From Blastocladiella emersonii ATCC 22665 (taxonomy: Eukaryota; Blastocladiomycota; Blastocladiomycetes; Blastocladiales; Blastocladiaceae): a stretch of DNA of 64,000 nucleotides. Under the pieces are notes generated by a model that saw nothing but the letters and a program-made list of their open reading frames with translations, ran no database searches and was not told the origin of the DNA. A program made the translations under genes and the position numbers. The stretch spans positions 1,054,001 through 1,118,000 of the forward strand of contig JANHCV010000013.1 of NCBI GenBank assembly GCA_025594325.1, in the 5' to 3' direction. This document shows positions 58,801-64,000 of the stretch, in pieces (the first letter of the stretch is position 1; each line of letters opens with the position of its first letter).

Positions 58801-59248
58801 CGCTCGCTCCAACCCAGAGCCGAACGCCAAGCCGTGGCGCCAGCGCTTCCTCACCACCGACATGGTCGAGGCGTACTTCTCGGGCTGCCGCAACGCGTGG
58901 GGCCAGGACGGGCGCGCCAAGTCCAACACGCTGCCGCGCATCGTGATCCTGCTCGCCATGAGCAAGGCCGACCACTCGGCCGAGCAGCTCGCGAAGCCGT
59001 TTGACGAGCGCGGCGGGTTCGTCGGGTCCTCGTCGCGGCACTCGATGATCGGCGGGTACAAGCGCAACACGGGCGTGTGGGGGACGATGCGCGGCGAGGG
59101 ATGGGCACGCGGCACTCCGATCGCTCCCGCCGCCCCCGCCGACCGCCCGCGCAAGCGCCCAGCAGACGAAGTCGAGGGCGGCATCGAGTCGAGACCGAGC
59201 AACCGCGGCTTCCACCGCAACGGCACTCATGTGGGTCCCCAGTCGTAG
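55869..59248 (+). CDS. P-element/THAP9-like DDE transposase, spliced
   Basis: Exons join across introns at about 56953-57000 (ends TGTAG), 57431-57491 (GTACGC to TTAG) and 57831-57888 (GTACGT to TATAG, with CTGAC), all phase-compatible; the ATG is 55869 or 56064. After an acidic N-terminus comes a coiled coil (NIKTLKEKVLKLESQLAACN), as in P transposases. Core motifs match the P/THAP9 pattern: FIPDTRTVQRKA, first Asp in VCVAFDGTD, second Asp in VAAQASDGSNANC (complete only after splicing), the DxxHxxK string DRDHAFKR, ALRLFSMEC, and DMVEAYFSGCRNAWGQDG with the likely catalytic Glu. No THAP zinc finger is seen. TAG stop. I saw no terminal repeats, so it may be immobilised or domesticated. Confidence 0.6.
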
Positions 59249-59611
59249 GCACAGTCGGCGAGATCATGCCGGGCGCAGCTTCGCGCCGCGCGCCGAGTCC
59301 AACGGGTCACGGGCCCGCGAGGGAAGTCAGAGATCGGGCAGTTGCAGCAAGAGAGAACATTTTTGTAATGCATAGTTATCATGTTTATTGCGATCCACGG
59401 GCTTGCCGAGGTCGAAGAGAGAGAGAAAAGCGGCCGAGGCGATGTGGCGGGTGGCGCAAGCGGAGGCCTGAGAGGCGGATTGGAGTGGCAGTCTATGGCA
59501 CGCGTCAGCTTCCCTGTGTCGATCATCGCTTCCACAGCGCGCGCGGTTGTCGCCCCCCTGCGAACGACGCGTCATGTTGCGGCTCCCCGGACGCTCGCTA
59601 CTACTTCATCC
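59249..59611. other. Intergenic
   Basis: Includes an AT-rich patch (TTTTTGTAATGCATAGTTAT near 59362). Weak candidate for the 3' end of the transposase gene or promoter of the next gene. No gene. Confidence 0.35.
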
Positions 59612-61798
59612 ATGAAGCATTCTCGAATGAATAACTCCATGCATTTGACCGAGGAACCACCCGCCACTCAGAATTTGAGGTTTAGCGACCTCCCGAATGA
59701 GGTGGCCGTTGTCGTGGTGCAGCTTGCCGAGGCCCATCCTGTCCTTCCGGCTGCCTCGCGCACACTGCTTGATCTCGCCCGCGACCACGCGGTCCTCTCC
59801 GCTTGGACGACGCGGGAGCTCGTCTGGCTTGGATCGTTCGTGGGCACTACTCAGGCCAGCGGCTCCGAGCCGTCTCAAAGCACCAACAGCAGACTGCTTA
59901 ATGGCGAAACCATCTTCGCCAACGCTTTCTTGGAACTGCAGAATCAATACTTGGCCGCATTCTCTGCCGTGAGCACCATACAAGACAACGAAACGTTCAA
60001 CTCGCGAGTCGACGCCTTGTTCCGCGCCGTCTTTTCTTGCGCGAGCTCACGCGCTCACGCTCAGCTTTCTGGCAAGAGCACCAAACAGCTTACCTCACTG
60101 CTGGATCATGTCATCAAGAAGTTGTTGGAGCGAGTTCGGTCCGAATCCCCGTATGGGTGCCCGGTCCCCACCATGATTCGGCTTCTCACAGCTGCAGTCA
60201 TGCTCGGAAATCCCTCTTTTATCGCTCACTCGCTTACGGTGATCAAGTCGGAGTGGCCGCAGCTCCTCGCGGTGCAACTGACGTGGTTCGAATGGCGCAC
60301 CCTTGGACTGTTCAACCCAATCTGCCTCACGGATGTTGGAAAGATCGAAGAGTCCTTTGAGACGGCAGAGGGGCTGTCTTCCTTCATGCCGCGCTTGGCC
60401 GACTTTCTCGCTTTCATTGCGCTCATATTTTGGAGTGCCTCTCCGCTCAAGCTCTTGTTTACTTCTCAGACGGTTCCTACGAACCAAGCCGCGATCCTTG
60501 CATTTGCAGCGCTTGAACCCATCACCCGCTTCATGTTCGGGGATTTCTACGAAAGAACTCCCGCGGACGAGGACATTACGGGTGTGATGGAGATTATTCT
60601 CAATTCTAACTGCGCAGTTCCGAACAAGCTCTTGTCCGCGGCCGTGGACGGGATCGGCGAGCACGACGCGACCGTACTTGCTGATCTCGTTTCGCGTTTC
60701 TCGGAAGTGCTGGGCGGGAGCTTGACCCCAGAGCAGCTCCGTGGCGCAAGCGACTCAATCGGCGAATGGTTTACACGCCAGCAGTATGCGGATAAACGCT
60801 TTGTGCTTCCAATGGAGGTCTTGAGCCCGCTCATCGCTCACGATTTTCTGCAAGTTCCCGAGCTTGGCAAAATCGTTGCCTGTGCGGTTCAAACTCGTTC
60901 GTCCAACGAATTCGACGCGCTTCGCACACTGGTCTCGCCGACCGTGTGGGATGACATTCTCATCGCGGGTACGCTGTCGCCCAGCTTAGTAGTGGGGATG
61001 CGCTGACCTTTGAGTGATGAATTAGCGTTTGCAAGCAAGCGCCTAATAGACGATGCGGCTTATGTCAACATGAAGCACCTTGTGCGCCAGACTTCGTCCT
61101 CCAACTTGATCCCGCGGATCGGCGAAACCTTTCTGACGAGGGACAACGGCTTCCAATCCGGCGTGTTCATTCGTACTTTCTTTGATGGCAAGCGCAGCTC
61201 GGACAACGAGTTGCTCGAGGTCTTTTCGATAACGATGCACCACCTTTCCGCCACACCTCCCAAGTACTATTCGATTTCCTGGAGCACGACTTGCGCGATC
61301 ACATTCCTTGCTGAGACCACGTTCTCCCGGCCGCTACTGAGGGACCGCGCCATCGGGCATGTTCGCGAGACAGGCGCCGCAGGGCATCTTGTTTGCGCCA
61401 TGGCCGCGGTCCGCTGTCATTATCGTCACAACTACGAAATGAAGCTCTCAAAATATCTCACTGAGTGCCCACGCTGCTCGCCGACCTACGCAAGCTCCTG
61501 GCGTGACATGTTTACCTTTCTTGTTGCAGCCATTCCTAGCGACACGGAGCTCGCTCAGCTCCTCTCAGCTTTCATTGACTCGGTTTGGCGCAAGAAAGTG
61601 GTTGAAGTTGAGGAAGATGCGGTACTCGATCAAATCATTGGCTGCAGCGAATGTTCGACGCAACAACTTGACAACGGGCTGTTTCAATTCGCGTTCAACA
61701 CCCTTGTTCAGCGCGACGCAGCTACTCGTCCTATGTTTCAAATTCCTGGCCCCGGGTCCAACTCGCTTCTCCGAGCCGCGCACGGATCATTCGATTGA
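59612..61798 (+). CDS. F-box-like family 2 protein, one intron (intact)
   Basis: Exon 1 runs 59612-60968 and exon 2 61026-61798, joined by a 57-bp intron (60969-61025, GTACGC to TTAG, with a CTGAC branch site); 709 residues. The TGA at 61004 is inside the intron. The N-terminus (LRFSDLPNEVAVVVVQLAEA) is F-box-like. The rest is leucine-rich and helical, with no clear repeats (ALFRAVFSCASSRAHAQLSG, VSPTVWDDILIA across the splice to AFASKRLIDDAAYVNMKHL). Two CxxC-like pairs (CPRC, CSEC) occur near the C-terminus. A broken tandem paralogue follows at 62645. Confidence 0.65.
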
Positions 61799-62644
61799 TG
61801 AGCTTAGGACGACCCGGAGAGCTGAGACAGCCCCCAAAAGTCCGAGGGAATGAGCGCAAGTACCTTGTGGAGCTGACCTGGCCCCTGGAGTCGCACTCGT
61901 CGTTCTCGTTGGTGAGCGGAAAGAATGTCGTTAAATATGATCGTGCTCTCCTCAAACCCGCACGCCGAGTGAGATGCTAAGGCGGAGTCGTGACTTCGAG
62001 AGTTGCGTGATCGGGTCATCGTGGTTGACCATGAGCCCTAAGTTGGGTACCCCAGTCTGCATGCCGGCGTCTTCAACGGCATTCAATCGTCCCTCGCGGT
62101 ACTCAACAGGAACGAAATTTGAGCGTAGCAACACGAGCACCTCAAACGAGTTGCTGGCGGACACGAGATGCATGTCGTCGAGCGACAAAGAGCTTAAGCG
62201 GGCAACAATTTCCAGTCGCTCGACAAGCTTGCTTGGTTGCGATGCAGAGCAGCAACACGTCAAGCCAGATCGGACGGCGGGAGAGTGTCTCACTCACCAC
62301 TGAGCATCCCCGCGGCGCGACCTTGAGTCCACCTGAAGTGCACGCTGCTAGGGCTAGTGAAAGACATGGCGGGGGGCCGTGTCACGGAGCCGCGGGAAGT
62401 CAGGAGCGACCAGCGACGGCAACCGAGGGTCGATGCCGGGTGGATCGATCAAGCCGGCCTGCACCGGCACCTGTCTCATAAACTCGCAAAGCAAACGTTG
62501 CATGCAGTGGAAGCCGTGTTCCTCGGCGTTGCATGGCAGTGAGGTTGCGTGAAGAGAGCGGTGGCCTTGGAACGGCCGCCTCGCCGAGAAGCTCGCCGAG
62601 TCACCACAGCGGCGCGTCGTGTCTCAGCCCCCGAGCGCTCACCA
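61799..62644. other. Intergenic with unresolved open frames
   Basis: Protein-like text occurs on the minus strand at about 61952-62270 (LVERLEIVARLSSLSLDDMH, FEVLVLLRSNFVPVEYREGR) and on the plus strand at 61795-61980 (KYLVELTWPLESHSSFSLVS). Neither has a clear start, partner exon or family. I cannot decide between a small gene and a remnant. Confidence 0.3.
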
Positions 62645-64000
62645 GAACACCGCCCATGAAGCAATTCGTCATGAAACACTCCGTGCATTAGGACGAGGGA
62701 CCACCAGACAGACGCTTTTTATCGTTGTTGGGGCTCCCGAGCGAGTTGCTTACTGTCGTCCTACGGCTATCGACGGCCCGAGCGGCAGTCCCTACGGCGT
62801 CGCTTGAGCTGGCCGTAAGTTGTCGCGACCGGTTGGTCTTAACGATTTGGACTGCCCGTGAACTTCTTAGACTTGCGTTGTCGTGCAAAACCCGTCGCGC
62901 AGGCAAAGAGCAGCCGCCCAGTTCGGACGAAAAACTGCTCGACTGCGACGAAATATTCTCCTGGGCGTATTCCGAGTTGGATTATCAGCTTCAGCGCTCT
63001 CGCCGGGCTCATGCGAAAGTGGGGGAGCACGACGTGCTCGTTGCGACGCTTAGTTCACTCTTCCGCGCCATCCTTTCATGTGCAGGCACTCTAGCCCATG
63101 CTCAGATCTTTGGCAAAAGTGCTGAACAGGTCGCCCAAATCCTGGCCCTCGTCTATGAAAAGTTATCGGACGACCATTTGCCAACCTCGCCCTACGCGTA
63201 TCCGCCTGCCGTGATCATTCGTGTGCTTTTGGCTGCGGTTTCGCTCGACGAACGGCCTCTGCTCGAATTTGTCCTTGGGGGAAATGGAGCAGCGGTGGCC
63301 TCAGCTTCTTGGCGCGCGGCTATCGTGGTTCATGTGGGACGGACTCGCTCTCTTTTGCCCGACTTTTTGTGTCGACGTCGTCAACTTCTTGGACGCACAG
63401 TACCTTTCATCGTACAAGCCAACTCTGACCGACTTTCTTTCTTTCGCCGCGGCCGCGCACTGGAAGCCTGCTCCTCTCGAGCTCCTCCTTGACCCGCGGT
63501 TTGGAGCGACGCCTGACGAGGTGCTCGAGTTTCTATCGATCGAGCCTATTCTCGATCTCACGTTCGAACCGCTAGAGGAATATCCCCCGCCCGAGACCGA
63601 CGGTCTTTCACAAGTGGTGGCAGTGTTTCTTTCGCGCGGTTACACTCTCCCCAGCAACCTCATGGCCGCAGTCGTGTGCGGACTCGTTCGGCACGACCCA
63701 TCCGCACTTACCCAGCTCTTAGTTCGGTTCGGCGATCCGGTGCGTGTGACGCTTTCCTCAGAACAGCTCAGTCGGGCCAGTCATTCGATTGATAACTGGT
63801 TTGACCCACCCGACGAGGAGTTTGGCGATGACAAGATGCTTGAAGTCGATGTTCTCGCCCCGCTCATCACTCACGGCTTGCTTCAACCTCCAGTAATTGG
63901 TCAAATCCTCGCCCGCGGGTTCGACGACCCTTACGTATGCGACGATTCCGAGGAGCTTCGTTCAATTGTTCCGCACTCAATTTGGGATGATGTCCTCGTC
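62645..64000 (+). pseudogene. F-box-like family 2, second copy (partial at window edge)
   Basis: It aligns with 59612-60968: the paralogous opening MHLTEEPP reads VH-TAG-DEGPP (TAG at 62689-62691, a leucine codon in the intact gene). Then LLGLPSELLTVVLRL, LFRAILSCAGTLAHAQIFGK and YPPAVIIRVLLAAVSL follow. A frameshift in a GGGGG run near 63284 switches to WPQLLGARLSWFMWDGLALF and onward to IWDDVLV at the right edge, where the frame is still open. Two lesions suggest a pseudogene, though the homopolymer shift could be a sequencing error. The 3' end lies outside the window. Confidence 0.7.

Noticed and set aside
54429-59611. Terminal inverted repeats around the P-like transposase
   Set aside because: I compared the flanks by eye and saw no convincing inverted ends or 8-bp duplication; a computed search is needed.
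1-64000. rRNA or tRNA genes
   Set aside because: None found by eye; the only tRNA-like string is the 14-bp primer site at 53900, which is not a gene.

Overview
The window looks like nuclear DNA from a GC-rich fungus. Evidence: small spliceosomal introns of about 50-80 bp, often with GTACG donors, CTGAC/CTAAC branch sites and TAG acceptors; a fragment resembling the fungal type I fatty-acid-synthase beta subunit; fungal-type Ty1/copia, chromodomain Ty3/gypsy, PIF/Harbinger and P-element-like transposons; and lineage-expanded F-box-like families. An early-diverging zoosporic fungus (for example Blastocladiomycota) is my guess from style alone. No rRNA, tRNA, CRISPR or bacterial-type operon was seen. 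Layout: 1-11.7 kb is repeat-rich. It holds a truncated copia end, a SANT-like ORF, a composite repeat cassette with three 26-bp minisatellite arrays, a complete Harbinger element (3076-5518, TTA target duplication) and a decayed LRR gene. From 11.7 to 29.2 kb lie a frameshifted F-box/ankyrin-like gene, an apparently unclassified DNA element (15093-17573) with inverted ends, a 4-bp target duplication and AGATCT-rich subterminal zones around a multi-exon gene, an intron-dense candidate gene (18.5-20.0 kb), an FAS-beta fragment, an intact F-box-like/LRR gene, a large unknown protein and a hevein-like chitin-binding membrane protein. From 29.2 to 38.3 kb a 5.6-kb chromovirus-type gypsy element with a 5-bp duplication has split an LEA2-like membrane-protein gene whose longer paralogue lies intact at 36.6-38.3 kb. 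From 38.9 to 47.1 kb there is a cluster of single-pass membrane proteins with repeated YLP tail motifs (one dead, two intact), then the F-box/ankyrin-like family (one nonsense copy, one intact copy, one fragment). From 47.2 to 54.4 kb a complete 6.2-kb copia element has inserted into a subtilisin-like protease gene; the flanks rejoin in frame when one 4-bp duplication is removed. From 54.8 to 64 kb come an unknown helical protein, a spliced P-element/THAP9-like transposase and two tandem members of a second F-box-like family, one intact with an intron and one apparently dead at the window edge. Main working points: many apparent in-frame stops are 3' splice sites rather than recoding, while a smaller set are true lesions; and both LTR elements sit inside genes. 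All splice sites, family names and residue assignments were made by eye without database searches.
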